64,000 bases of DNA from Romanomermis culicivorax (Eukaryota; Nematoda; Enoplea; Mermithida; Mermithidae): positions 992,001-1,056,000 of the forward strand of contig CAWUHX010000046.1 in NCBI GenBank assembly GCA_963922205.1. Reading direction: 5' to 3'. The translations under genes were made by a program, and so were the position numbers. Below, piece after piece: positions 11,938 to 26,640 of this stretch. Positions within the stretch are counted from its first letter, which is position 1, and the number at the start of each line of letters is the position of its first letter. The notes under the pieces are model-generated. The model had not been told where the DNA came from. It ran no database searches and saw only the letters and a list, made by a program, of their open reading frames with translations.

Positions 11938-14050
11938 TCACACAAATACTGAATACAGATTCAAATTCATATTTAAAATCAGATTCAAATTCAGTTTTGA
12001 ATTCAGATTCAAATTCAGATTCAAATTCAGTTTCAAATAAAGTTTAAAATTCAGTTTCGAATTCGATTTCAAAATTAGTTTCAAATTCAGTTTCAAATAA
12101 AGTTGAAAATTCAGTTTAAAATTCAGTTTCAAATTCTGTTTCAAATTCTGTTTCAAATTCAGTTTCAACTTTAGTTTCAACTTTAGTTTCAAATTCAGTT
12201 TCAAATTCTGTTCTAACTTAAGTTTCAAATTCTGTTTCAAATTCTGTTTCAAGTTTAGTTTCAAATTCAGTTAAACGTAGGTTCAAATTCAGATTCAAAT
12301 TCAGATTTAAATTCAGATTTAAATTCAGATTTAAATTCAGATTTAAATTCAGATTCAAATTCAGATTCAAATTTAGTTTCAAATTCAGTTTCGAATTCAG
12401 TTTCGAGTTCAGATTCAAATTTAGTTTCAATTTCAGTTTCAAATATAGTATCAAATTCAGTTTCAAATTTAGTTTCAAATTCAGTTTCGAATTCAGTTTC
12501 AAATTTAGTTTCAAATTCAGTTTCAATTTCTGTTTCAAATTTAGTATCAAATTCAGTTTCAAATTCAGTTTCGAATTCAGTTTCAAATTTAATTTCAAAT
12601 TCAGTTTCAATTTCTGTTTCAAATTTAGTTTCAAATTCAGTTTCAAATTCAGTTTCAAATTCAGTTTCAAATTCAGTTTCAAATTCAGTTTCACATTCAG
12701 TTTCAAATTCAGTTTCAAATTCAGTTTCAAATTTAGTTTCAAATTCTGTTTCAAATTATGTTTCAAATTTAGTTTCCAATCCAGTTTCAAATTTAGTTTC
12801 AAATTCAGTTTCAAATTCAGTTTCAACTTTAGTTTCAAATTCAGTTTCAAATTCTGTTCTAACTTTAGTTTCAAATTCTGTTTCAAATTCTGTTTCAAAT
12901 TCTGTTTCAAGTTTAGTTTCAAATTCAGTTAAATGCAGGTTCAAATTCAGATTGAAATTCAGATTTAAATTCAGATTTAAATTCAGATTTAAATTCAGAT
13001 TCAAATTCAGATTCAAATTCAGATTACTCAGATCCAAATTCAGATTCAAATTCGTCTTTAAATTCATCTTCAATTTCAGATTCAAATTCATATTCAATTT
13101 CAGATTCAAATTCATATTCAAATTCATATTCAAATTCATATTCAAATTCATATTCAAATTCAAATTCAAATTCATATTCAAATTCATATTCAAATTCATA
13201 TTCAAATTCATATTCAAATTCATATTCAAATTCATATTCAAATTCATATTCAAATTCATATTCAAATTCATATTCAAATTCATATTCAAATTCATATTAA
13301 AATTCATATTAAAATTCATATTCAAATTCATATTCAAATTCATATTCAAATTCATATTCAAATTCATATTCAAATTCATATTCAAATTCATATTCAAATT
13401 CATATTCAAATTCATATTCAAATTCATATTCAAATTCATATTCAAATTCATATTCAAATTCATATTCAAATTCATATTCAAATTCATATTCAAATTCATA
13501 TTCAAATTCATATTCAAATTCATATTCAAATTCATATTCAAATTCATATTCAAATTCATATTCAAATTCATATTCAAATTCATATTCAAATTCATATTCA
13601 AATTCATATTCAAATTCATATTCAAATTCATATTCAAATTCATATTCAAATTCATATTCAAATTCATATTTAATTTCAGATCCAAATTCATATTCAAATT
13701 CATATCCAATTTCAGATTCAAATTCCTATTCAAATTCATATTCAATTTTAGATTTAAACTCAGATTCAAATTCAGATTTGAATTAAATGCCAAATTTAAA
13801 TCCGAATAGGAATTAAAATTGGAATTGAAATTCAACTTCAAATTTGAGTTTAAATTTTATTTAGCTTTAAATTTAAATTCGGCTTAAAATTCAAATCCAG
13901 ATTAAAAATCTGATTTAAATTTCAATCAAAATTCTAACTCCAATTCGAATTAAATTTATATTTAAAATTTTAATTCCCATTCAAATTAAAATTATAATTA
14001 AAATTATAATTGAAATTTTAATTAAAATTCTAATTAAAATTCTATTTAAA
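11938..14050. repeat. 12 bp satellite (TTCAAATTCATA type), homogeneous core 13077-13672
   Basis: The core holds about 49 copies of TTCAAATTCATA. The left part (11940-12950) uses variants such as TTCAAATTCAGT; the right part decays into TTAAAATTCTAA-like sequence. The 12 bp period keeps long frames open on both strands (Asn-Met-Asn-Leu one way, Ile-Phe-Lys-Phe the other), so frames of up to 361 codons here are artefacts of the repeat. Confidence 0.95.
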
Positions 14051-14766
14051 ATCCAAATTCTAGTCCCTAATCTAGATTCAAGTTTGAAGTGTAATTGAAA
14101 TTCCGATATAAAGTCAATTTTAAATTTGAATCAGAATTGGAACGCTGATTCAAATTTAGATATGAACTTACATCATGAATATAAAATCAAATAAAAATTC
14201 AAAATCAGGTGAAAATTCGTATCAGAATCAAAATGGAAACTCAAATTTCTAAATAAACACAAATCCGAATTAAAATTTTGAAATTTTTCTCAGTCAAAAA
14301 CTATGTTGAACAAATGATGGGCAGAAAACCGAATTTTGCTCATGAATAAAAAGTTCGACTCGAAATCATGTAGATTTTTTTCTGAATATGGAATTTGTGC
14401 ACAATTTCAGCACGTGTGAATGATGATTTGGATGAATAGAACCGACATGACATCAGTGGAAGTCAAAGAAATGTTGAAAACAGCAGCAGAATGAAACAAC
14501 AAAAATTTTTTTGAAAAAATTATAATTCAACAAAACGTGCAATTAAATTTTATTTGTACGGTCATCATGATCATCATCGAGTAAAAAACGAATTTACAGT
14601 TCAAATTTTTGATTTGTACATTTCGAGAAAAAATCCAATCTCGAAATCAAATCAGAATAAAAAGTTGAATATAGAAAACCGAATAAATCAAAATAAAAAA
14701 GGAAAAAATTAACAAAAAAAAAAGAAAAAAAGTCAAAAATCAATCAAAAATAAATAATCAAAAAAA
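14051..14766. other. AT-rich stretch between satellite and methyltransferase gene
   Basis: It holds decayed satellite-like sequence to about 14280 and then the presumed 3' flank of the methyltransferase gene. No gene and no clear AATAAA signal were found. Confidence 0.4.
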
Positions 14767-17700
14767 TCATGATTTTTTTTTATAGACAAAAACGATTCCG
14801 TCTTCATTTTTGAACCATTTTGGTTGATTAATTTTGTCCATCAAATTCCATTCTTTCATGCCGTCCATGAACGGTTCCAAACGGTCGACGTATTCGGCCA
14901 CCGTTTGTAAAAATGCTTCGCGCATTCCCATGATGCATGTTCCGCCTAAAATCGTGAATTCAGGCGTTCAATATTTTTTGAAGCTACAGTAATCCGATTA
15001 ATACCCGGTTTCAAGAGTCGTGCAAATTCTTGGCAAACTTGCGCTTTCAAGTGACCATTCACGAAGCCGCCAGCGCATATGACGGCATCGTATGTTTCTG
15101 CAAAAAATCGTATCAGATTTCACGTGCGATATGTACTACAGCATCCAAAATTTTTTCCACGACACATGAAATCTTTTGTACAGCAAGTGTATACTGTAGG
15201 ATAGGTGATGACTGGGAGTGAAATTCCCACACGATAATATAAAGTATGAACGATTTTACGTACAAAAATCGGTGACATTTGATTATTTTTCAAAAATTTA
15301 GAATCCATGGAATGTAAAATGAGCCAGATAATCTATTGCTTCAAAATTTTATAGCTTGAAACAATTCTTGGAAAGAATCTGAAATCCATGCATGGAAGTC
15401 AGAAAACGAACTGCTCCAGGACATTAAATGATTTTCGAAAAATCCAAAGCTCATGCATATGTACTGTAAGTTAGACAACTACTCCAGAAGTTCATGACTG
15501 GAAATGATTCGTCGTAGATTTGAAATCCATGCATGAAAGCATTGAATGCACTACTAAAATGGTAAAGGCTAAAAATGATTGCTTGTTGTGCAAGCCTTTC
15601 CTTAGGGATTAAAGAAAGAGGGTCGGTCGAAACTAGTTAGAACTTCCCCTTGAATGCAAATTTGTCTGCCCCACTGGCCGCATATCGCGGATTTGCATGT
15701 CGACTTCCCGATCGCGACTTGGGCAGCAAGAGGGTGCCCAACATGCTCGCGAAAACCTTGAATCCATCATAGAATGCATTCTCTAACAGTTTAAGACACT
15801 GGATGACTTTTCAGAAAGCTCAAATTTGTGCGTGTAAATCAGAGAATGCAGTGCTCCAGACGTTTACGACTCAGAATGATTATTCACAGGTAATTCAGGC
15901 GTCGAAATTCTTCAGAAGTTTCAGAGAGTAAAATGATTTTTCAAGAATCTAAAGTACATCTGTATACTGTAAGTCACTGTTCCAAAATTTTATGGCTGGA
16001 AATCATTCTCTACAAAATCTGAAATCACACGTAGAACTGATAGATTGAACTGCTGCAAAATTGTAACACTTTGGATGATAATCCAAATACATGAATTTTA
16101 TACATGTACTGTAAATAAGAGAATACACTGCTCTGAAAGTTCATGACTGTTAATAAGCTAAATCCAAGCATAGAATACGTGGAAATCTCTGCTCCAACAA
16201 TGTCATGCATCGAAAGACTTTTAAGAATCAAAAATTCATGCATAGAAGTCATGGAATTCCTTGCTCCAAAAATGTAGAGGGTTCTTAAAAATCCAAAATT
16301 CATGCATAAAAGTCATGGATTGCACATCTTATCAAACAAGAAATGCTTCACTCCAAAACTGTTAGATATTAAAGTGTCCTTCAAAAATCAAAAATTCATG
16401 CGTAGAAGTCAGGAATTGCTCTGCTCAGAGGTGTCATACATTAAAGAGTTTTTCAAAAATACAAGATTCATCCATAGAAGTCGTAGAAATAATTGTTCAG
16501 AAATCTAAAATCCAAGCATAGATTTTATTGAAATTTCTGCTATAACAGTGTGTTATATTAAAGGGTGGATCAAAATCCGAAATTCAGGCTTAAAAGTCAT
16601 GGAATACTTTTGCCCCAAATTTTCATGCATCAAAGAATTCCTCAAAAATTCAAAATTTGTCTATTGAAGCCATGGATTGAATATTAGCCAACAACAGAAC
16701 AAATTATTGTTCAGAAATCTGAAATTCATTCTTAAAAGTAAATATGGAGTGCTATGCTCCAAACTGTCATAGATGAAAGAGTTTTCAAAAATATAAAATA
16801 CCTGAAAAGAGGTCATGGACTGAGCATCTTATCATACAAAAAAAATTTTAAATCCTAGCACAGAAATCACGGGACGTATGAAACTGCCATAAATAAAAGG
16901 GTTTTCAAAAAATCCGAAATGCTTGCATAGAAATCATGGAATGCCCTGCTTCAAAGTGTCATACTTCTTAAAAATCTAAAATTGATGCATAAGAGTTATG
17001 GAATGCTCTGCTATAAAAGTACAAGACATTGAAGGATTCTTTAAATCAAAAATTCATGCATACAAGTCACGAAATGCAGTGCTTCAAGATTATTAAAAAT
17101 TCAGAAAGTATGCTGATACATATCATACAGTATGATCACATTACATGATGTGCAGGAACATTTCATGTACTGCATTTTACCGGAAAGTTCTAGAACCTTC
17201 AAAAATATTCTATAATGTTGTTTTATATTCTACAAGGGTCTGGAACATTCCATGATTTTCCGTGATACTATATAAGCCATGTTGTTTTGTTTAGTCATTG
17301 ATTTATTTATTGTATTATCTAGTACTTTGATATTGTATGTTGTGTTAGTTAGCCTTATTAAACTTAGTAATTTACCAGCTAGTATTCCAGTTGGATATTT
17401 ACCAATTATCCCAAGACTTATCTATTTTCAACTTTGTTCTCTCATTAATCGGAGGCACAACATTGGCAAACTAGAGTCAAAAAATGTCGCTTCACCCAAA
17501 ATATGAAGAATCGAACCAATTGCTCACCTGAATCAATCGGGCACTCCACTCCAGGTGTCAAAATTTGCAAGTAATACTGCTTGTACAATCTGCGATTTTG
17601 AGCCACGGTCAGCATTTTTTTGCACCCATCCAATGCGTCTAAATTTTCGTAGCCGAGTTTTTTGAGCTGGTAGATTGAAAAAAAATTCAAAATTTAGATC

Positions 17701-19269
17701 ACGTGACATACGTCCAGCAATTTACGCTATACTTCCACGGCGCAAGCACCGGTACCAGCACAGATGTCCAAAATTCGAGCATTCTTATCCGGGATGTAGT
17801 GCGGAACGTGCCTTACTGTACAAGCCGGGCCGTTGTAGTCGGCGTTCCGGACATCCTGAGCAAAAAGTGAAATTTTTCGGAAAATTATACAACAGTGAGC
17901 ATGTCCAAAAAAGCAAAAATTTCTTATCATAATGGAAAATTTTATATTGAGGCATGCATAATTATGGAAATTTTCACAAAATAAATATTTTGACTTATGT
18001 TCCAAAATTATGGAATTAGCATCATATTAAAACAAACTTTAACAAACAGTTCTACAGCAGAAAAACTAGGTATAAAAGTTGTAGGGCAATACTGACCATA
18101 GTTCGCTTTTCTATAAAATTTTTGTAAATTATAAGAAATAACTTGTTTCCCCTTACTCCCAAATGTCTCGTTACTCCAATTGTCCTGTTACTCCAAGTAA
18201 TGCGATAAATACCTTTATACCAAGTAAAGTAATTCTTTGTAAAAAAGATGTCTCGTTACTCGAACAATGCTATATGAATTTTCTAGAATTTCCCGCAGGT
18301 ACTTCTAACACTTTAATATAACAACTCAAACAAACACTTAAGCAACACACAGAAAACGGAAGAAAAAGAAATACGAAGAAAAGTATAAGACAAAAAAGGA
18401 ACAGCATGAACATTAAACCAAAATATAAACAAAGACACAGAAAAAGAAAGAAAAAAGAAATACAAAGAAAAGTATAGGACAAACAGCATGAACAAAAACC
18501 AAAATATAAACAATGATACAGAAAAAGAAGGAAAAAGAAATACAAAAAAAGTATAAAACAAAAAAAGAACAGAATGAACGTAAACAAAATACAGACAAAG
18601 ACACAGAAAACAAAAGAAAGAGAAATACAAAGAAAAGTATAGGACAAAAAAGAACAGTATGAACATAAACCAAAATATAAAGAAAGGCAGAAAAAGAAAG
18701 AACAGAAATACGAAGGAAAGTATAAGACAAAGAAAGAACAGCGTGAGCATAAACCAAAATACAAACAAAGACACAGAAAACAAAAGAAAAAAAGTTTAAA
18801 AAACAAAACTGTGTTTTTGACTATAGATTCCGAATACTCCATGATCTTTTTTCCATGTTTCTAAATAAAAATTGGAAAGCAAGTATTTTTAAGATTTGCT
18901 AATAAACCGATATGATTGAAAATTTGCGAAAGAATACTGTAGCAATTCTTTGGATCAAAAATGTTACAGTAAAACCTTTGTGTAAAGGAATTTTTTGACA
19001 ATGACATGCTTTTGTGATTTTCAAACTTACGTTGTCATACAAACTTGACCATAAGTTATAATATCGGAGGCAATCGCTGGAATCGAGAAAATTACAAAAT
19101 TCGAATCTTTCACTGGCATCTCGACTTTTCAAACCGGATTCGTCATTTTTAGCTAGACAATCTTTAATTTGTCGAACTAAAGCCTTAAAAACTGGAGCGA
19201 TATGAATCAAAATGAAGAAGTGAAAATAAATAGGCGTTGGCTCACTTTCTCATCATCATGAGTGTTCAT
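14767..19269 (-). CDS. METTL27: METTL27-like class I SAM-dependent methyltransferase
   Basis: This is a small cytosolic-type methyltransferase of the Methyltransf_11 fold, closest by recall to METTL27 (WBSCR27); its substrate is unknown. Six exons: 19269-19246, 19183-19031, 17855-17733, 17666-17528, 15097-15005, 14945-14767, giving 236 aa (human METTL27 is about 245). Seen: YYNLWSSLYDNDVRNADYNG (an N-terminal YxxW..YD..V..Y signature), motif I ILDICAGTGACAVE (87-100), acidic residue Asp113 at the end of the next strand (LDALDGCKKML), YDAVICAGGF (149-158), and LLKPGG (174-179). All junction phases agree. The weakest junction is exon 1/2: exon 1 encodes only MNTHDDEK, and the exon 2 acceptor is TTTTTAAG. 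Introns 2 and 4 are filled with tandem repeats. The call to the family is firm; one-to-one orthology is inferred. Confidence 0.93.
15340..17110. repeat. Diverged minisatellite of about 85-100 bp in intron 4 of the methyltransferase gene
   Basis: A unit with AAAATTCATGCATAGAAGTC, then ATGGAAT..CTGCTCCAAA, then ATTAAAG and TTCAAAAATC recurs about 15-20 times with much divergence. It is interrupted by a GC-richer insert at 15590-15755. No exon was seen in it. Confidence 0.75.
15590..15755. other. GC-rich insert inside the intron minisatellite, possible RNA-derived sequence
   Basis: Within AT-rich repeats this stretch is much richer in G and C. It contains GTCTGCCC and, about 60 bases later, GGGCAGC, which can pair; short GC palindromes such as CCGCATATCGCGG lie between. 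I do not recognise it as tRNA, 5S, U-snRNA or rRNA. It could be an RNA gene fragment or a mobile element piece. Confidence 0.3.
17182..17275 (+). promoter_or_regulatory. Heat-shock-element-like cluster with TATA box
   Basis: TTCTAGAACCTTC (17188-17200) is three perfect alternating pentamers of the HSF consensus. GGAACATTCC (17242-17251) gives two more, and TATATAA follows at 17269-17275. The arrangement reads as a plus-strand promoter, opposite to the host methyltransferase gene in whose intron it lies. A hydrophobic frame of 75 codons starts at 17279, but its ATG would precede the expected start site. A solo LTR or transposon promoter is the likeliest source. Confidence 0.4.
18346..18793. 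repeat. Purine-rich tandem repeat of about 84 bp, just over 5 copies
   Basis: Copies start near 18346, 18434, 18514, 18600, 18684 and 18770. Each holds ACACAGAAAA, GAAATAC.AAGAAAAGTATA and ATGAAC..AAACCAAAATA. It lies in intron 2 of the methyltransferase gene. The Phe/Leu-rich minus frames come from this repeat. Confidence 0.9.
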
Positions 19270-20510
19270 TTGCATAATTCGGGGTGCACAGGAAACAAAA
19301 ATTGTAGGCGATGTGCGGAGAGATGCGGATTTTTCAGCATGTGAAAAAATGATCGACTTTTTCCCTTGCTAGGGTAAACAGACCCGAGATACAAAAAACT
19401 GGTATGTGCACATTATGGTTAAGTACATAGACTTTATGTCCCACATGGATGGTTTATTATTTGCCAGTGATAAATAAAACAGACTTCATGTTTACCGTAA
19501 TCTTCATTAATATATATGAGACCCACAAAAAACGATGGGTGGTCTAAAACATAAGTCAATCCGAAAATGCTAAAATTACATGAACCAAAGGGGGGATTTG
19601 AGACATCATCAGTCCTGTCCAATTTACAGCAACAATTATGATTCCACCCCGATCCAGCGAAACACACAAGACCGAAACTCAAATTAGCGAAACTCAATAC
19701 AGCGATTCTCAAAACAGCAATTCTCTAAGCAGCAATTCTCAAAATAGCAAATTTGCAAAAAAGCTATTTTTACAATGGAAAAATGGAGATTGGGTTAGAC
19801 GTTTTGGCGCATGGCCCATTTGGCCCCATAGTGGATGCTTGTTGTCACACATTTTGATACGAATCGCCAAATTTCTCACATTATAGCTCTATAGCATGTG
19901 TTTTCACGACATTACAACTTTTGACTTTAGTTTGTTTATTATTAACATGTCTACGTACATGTTTTTTGTTCCTTTTTTATTGACTTATTCCCTTTAATAT
20001 TCTCCTTATTTTAAGCTATTTCTTGTTCCTTTTGTTCAATTTTTTCAGGTCGTGCACTTTTCTATTTTTCACCTACCTTTTATGACGTTATTTTACTTTT
20101 CGTTTCTTTATCATTTGTTTTTTCTGCCTTTACTGCACGATTATTTTATTCATTTCATTTTATTTGCTCATTTCATTTTGTTTAATTTATTTCATTAATT
20201 TAATTATTTTGGCGATTAAGCTCCATACGAACGAATTTTAATCTTGATTCCTAAGTAAAATTTTTTATTTTCGTTTTTTCAAACGTTTTGCAAAAGTGTT
20301 TTTCTGACATATAATTTTTGTGATTTTGAAACTGTCCGTTCATGCATACCCACCGCAACTGCAGCACAAAAGCACGTGAAACTTAGATGGCCAAATGCAA
20401 CTAAAAACACTCTCAACTAGCAAAAACGATTTTAATTTACCTAATTTGGATATTTATTATAAAAATGATGTGTGCATTCACTCTAATGCGTAGAACCTTT
20501 TACTATTTGC
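19270..20510. other. Intergenic stretch
   Basis: It includes the upstream region of the methyltransferase gene; no clear TATA was found. At 19690-19755 a short AGCAATTCTCAAA motif repeats about four times. No gene was recognised. Confidence 0.4.
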
Positions 20511-21629
20511 TAGGGATGTTCTAGTTAACTGAAACCGAAACCGTAAAAACCGTCATTTTTTCTGAAACCAAAACCGAACCCGTGAAACTCAAAATTGGAA
20601 AACCGAGACTGGGATTTTGAGGGTGAATTTTACGGTTTTCACAGTTGTCTGCATAGTTTTAAAAATTAAGGTGTAAGAGCAGCATAATTCCCAACTCCAT
20701 AGGAAGATAAAAATAATGTTGATGAAATGAAAACTCTATTCAATAACAGAATTGATTCCCCCAACACAAAATTCAATTTTTTTCATTATTCAAAAAATTC
20801 AATGAAATTATACTTCAGAAATAATAACTTGACCACTGATTCCCCTGAAATATGATTTGTTAGTGGCTGATAGATGATTCCTGCGCGACTTAATGGCTGT
20901 TCTGAAGACACACTTGTGGGTTGCAATGAGACTTTGCAACATGGTGTGATGAATCGCTTCTTTCTTGATAGAGTTGTCAATTGATCCATTAAATTCTTGG
21001 CAGCAATATCATTTACCATTTTTGAGTTCAACTTTAACAATAATTTTTCAAGTATTTCATCTTTTTGGCTCAATTTCGTTCATGATTATTCATGATCTCT
21101 TCTTTTTGGCCGAATTTCATTTATGTATTCCACCGAATGAATTTTCTCCAGGAGGGTCCATAATGCACTGGTAGCTATTTCTTTGTGTTTTCTAGAATCA
21201 AAATATTCGTATATCAAACTTTTCATTATGGAAATTATTAGTCCAAAATCATATGGAATTTCGGGAGTGAAAATAAATTTGAAAAAAATCCTGGCTGCAT
21301 CCTATTTTTCAAATGATTAGTCCAGGTTTAAGCAATTTGCCTGAAGACGTACAAGATAAGATAAGGATATCTAATGCAACCACCCAATGAAACGTTGTAG
21401 AATGTGTAAGTGTAATAATATTCGTTGAATGTCATATAGTTGCAAAAAACTTACTAAACAACAGAAAAAAATTATTTCCAGTAGAATAAATATAAAAATT
21501 GACTTTCCTAAGCCTGTACTACTTAGCTATAAAATAAAGCGCGGTTTTGAAAATCTGAAAATCGTAACCGTGTAAATTCAAAAAATGCAAAACCGAAAAA
21601 GTCAAAAAAGTGAAACCAGTCCATCCCTA
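20511..21629 (-). mobile_element. hAT-type transposon relic with 8 bp target duplication
   Basis: The element starts TAGGGATG and ends CATCCCTA. It is flanked on both sides by CTATTTGC (20503-20510 and 21630-21637), a perfect 8 bp duplication as made by hAT transposases. Inside, the minus strand encodes the tail of a transposase (20786-21073). At 1119 bp it is too short for a full hAT element, so it is a degraded or deleted copy. Confidence 0.85.
20786..21073 (-). pseudogene. hAT transposase C-terminal fragment (dimerisation region)
   Basis: The frame contains SSEQPLSRAGIIYQPLTNHI followed by VVKLLFLKYNF. This matches the pattern of the hAT C-terminal dimerisation domain (Ser-rich, then R/Q.F/LS.AG.I, then L....V..LLFL..N). 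The N-terminal zinc finger and catalytic parts are missing or too decayed to see. The TIRs and 8 bp duplication around it support the assignment. Confidence 0.6.
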
Positions 21630-21637
21630 CTATTTGC

Positions 21638-22095
21638 TGTTTTGAGACCTCGCTGTATTGAAAATAAATATTTTGAATTTCGCTGTTATGGGAACATGCT
21701 AAAATCACAACAGCCTTTACAACTGTTTTTATAAAATATGCTTGTAAACGGAAAAAAACTAGCACTACGCCAAAATCACGGTAGAAAATTTTCAGTTGTG
21801 TGAGATGTTCTGCAGAAAACAATAATAGAAAACAGTACTTGCTACAAGGGATTCGAGTGAAACAGACTATAGTGCTACACTGTTCTACCGATTGCATAGC
21901 ATCATGTATTTTTTCAGATTTTACACTTCCACATTATCCCTGATCAGAGACATTACAATAAGGTACAATAACTTTACGTGCGCGCACAACAATATATTAT
22001 TTACAATACAACAATGAAAAATCGCGAGTATAATTTGCATAAAATATACGTAAATTGAAATAACCGGAATATAAATTTCACGATTTTTTAGCCTA
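21638..22095. other. Intergenic stretch 3' of the LITAF-domain gene
   Basis: No gene was recognised. Around 21690-21875 there are fragments resembling MITE family B (for example AACAGACTATAG). No canonical poly(A) signal for the neighbouring gene was found. Confidence 0.35.
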
Positions 22096-24442
<2,347 letters not shown>

Positions 24443-25800
24443 AAAAAAATTTAAATGTCGAACCGGATATTAAAAGGAATGGATAAAGTATGGTCGATTT
24501 TTTCGATCTTAAAACAAAGAAGGAAAAAACTAGCTTTTGAATAAAAAAATTGAAATTTTTTTGAAATTTATAGAAAAAATGACGCAAGGGGTGACAAAAT
24601 CTAATGAAAAACAACACAAAATAAAAAGCAAATAACGCAATTTATGATTCATCAATTTCAAAAAGCGCAGAAAACCGACGCAATTGTGATTTATATATTT
24701 CATATTCAGCCTTTTTCAGAAAATTGAGACCAACGTATTTTCAAGAATACCATATTGCTTCAAAACACCTGAGTTTACGTCATATCATTCTTTCATATGA
24801 AATCCATGGTTCCTCACTGCTATCTCAAAGCCAGATCCTGAGATCCTGTTCACATCTAATCTGCATATTCAAATTTTTTCTATAATCGTATCTCCATTTT
24901 ATTGTAACACAACTAAATTATTCGAATCCTCTTTAGAAGTTCTCTTTTTTGCAAATGTCATAAAAATAACCACGGAAAAAATTACACTTGGAAAGTTTTC
25001 GAGTGTATGACCATGACTTGGGTAAAAAAGGCTTTACAAATAAATGTCTTTGATGGGCTATATAAGAGAGTCACTGTTGTTTAACGAATATTTTCGTATT
25101 TTTAATAAAAAATTTACGCGAATTTTGGAATTTCAAACCGAACAATAAAATAAACAAACAAGTAATTTAAACAATAACTTACATAATAAATCACATTTTA
25201 AACTGAATTTTCCCCAAAAGACCTTTACCATCATACAAAAAAAAATTTTTGAAGTCCAAGTGATAACGGAAATAACCCTTCAATAAATTTTCTTTAATTC
25301 TATACCATTAAATATGAATATCGACCTACACCGCAATAAATGAAGAAGAAATATGTTTTTGTGCAAAAATGGCATTTCATTCAATTTACGAGAAGTTGCA
25401 TGAAACGGACAAGAAAAAAATTTAAAAGAACAAAGTTTCCACGAAAGTTTTTGATTCGAATTTTGCTTCCCGAAAACAAAAATTGATGGCAATATGTTTT
25501 TAGGATAAAAATATCACATATCCAACGACTAATTTGCCATTTTAAAGATTTTGGACGATTTAAATTTCAATTTTCAGCTTCAAAGATAAGTGCAAAACAC
25601 ATTTTGTTTATTTCTAACTTTTTATGCGATCATCTTTTTGGAGGAAAGAAATTTGGCGATTCGAAGCCGGAAATTGTATTTCAGTGCATTAAATAATGTC
25701 TAAATCTCTTCCGGCATCAAATTGCTTCAATAATCATTCAGTGTCAATAACTCCGTTTAATGACTATAGCTTTCAGAATAATGAGAAAAAACTATAATCA
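24443..25800. other. Intergenic stretch, AT-rich
   Basis: It holds the upstream region of the LITAF-domain gene. No gene was recognised; minus frames rich in Phe and Lys look like chance. Confidence 0.4.
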
Positions 25801-26035
25801 AAATAATAAATCGTAATTTATTTCTCTCTCCGGCGCTTAGCGTCGCAAAATTTCCGGATTTTTGCATTCTAAAACGATGGAAAATGAATCTTCGCAACAA
25901 TTATTGCCGAAGAGAAACTCTAAATTTACAGTCTAGAATAAGGTTTTCATCTTTTTCAATGCAAAAAATCACGTTCAAAACGTTTGGAAAACTGTAAGCA
26001 AACGATAGAAAAAATTGTGAAAATTGATAAAAAAA

Positions 26036-26395
26036 CATACGTGTAATTGGAGGGGGCTGCTATGCCAGGATTTTTCGATCATATGGCCAGCCATAAGGTA
26101 GTCGCAGGGACCCATATACTTTTGGTGGGAAAAATATCGAAAAATGTCAATTTTTTAAGAAAAAATGGTCAAAAACGTCAATTTTCTCGGCACTTCGCGC
26201 CACGAATACATTTATTACAATCCTTTTAGACAAACCTTACTATTTTTTGAACCATTTTTTCGGGCTTTTTTGTGAAAAAATCGATTTTTTTCCATCAGAG
26301 ACCCTTCCCACTAAAATTTTGGTAATCATTTAACCCCGGCCCAAAAAAAGTCGCCCGAGCCTCCCGCAGACCTCGGGGCCCCGTTACATGTATGA
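26036..26395. mobile_element. hAT-like MITE relative (ends CATACGTGTAA / TTACATGTATG)
   Basis: The ends form an imperfect inverted repeat related to the CATACCTGTA family. A second copy is at 51996-52408, which has a recognisable 8 bp duplication; here none is visible. Both share AATATCGAAAAATGTCAATT-like sequence and a palindrome around ATGGCCAGCCAT. Confidence 0.55.
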
Positions 26396-26640
26396 ATTTA
26401 AAAAACCGAAATTATTGGCGAATTGGAAATGCTGACTGTTAACGACTAAGAAAAGAGATGAAGTAATTGGGTTAATGGAAACTGTCAAAGGTCAATCAGT
26501 ATACAAACACGGTGTCTAGCAATTTTCGAAAATGATTTTCTCTGACTTCTCACGTTTTCCGGATCATTTTTCCATAATTTTCCAGTTTTTTCGCATAAAA
26601 AGTCATAATTCATATGCATAAAAGGTAAAAATATGTGTAT

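Noticed and set aside
12218..13841. Open frames of 234, 285 and 361 codons
   Set aside because: They are translations of the 12 bp satellite, open on both strands, with no non-repeat sequence.
18270..18842. Phe/Leu/Cys-rich minus frames resembling a membrane protein
   Set aside because: They are the complement of the purine-rich 84 bp repeat.
19184..19210. Start of the methyltransferase within the frame preceding 19183 (TTG start)
   Set aside because: No ATG is present there; the MNTHDDEK exon with a good GTGAGC donor gives an ATG start in phase.
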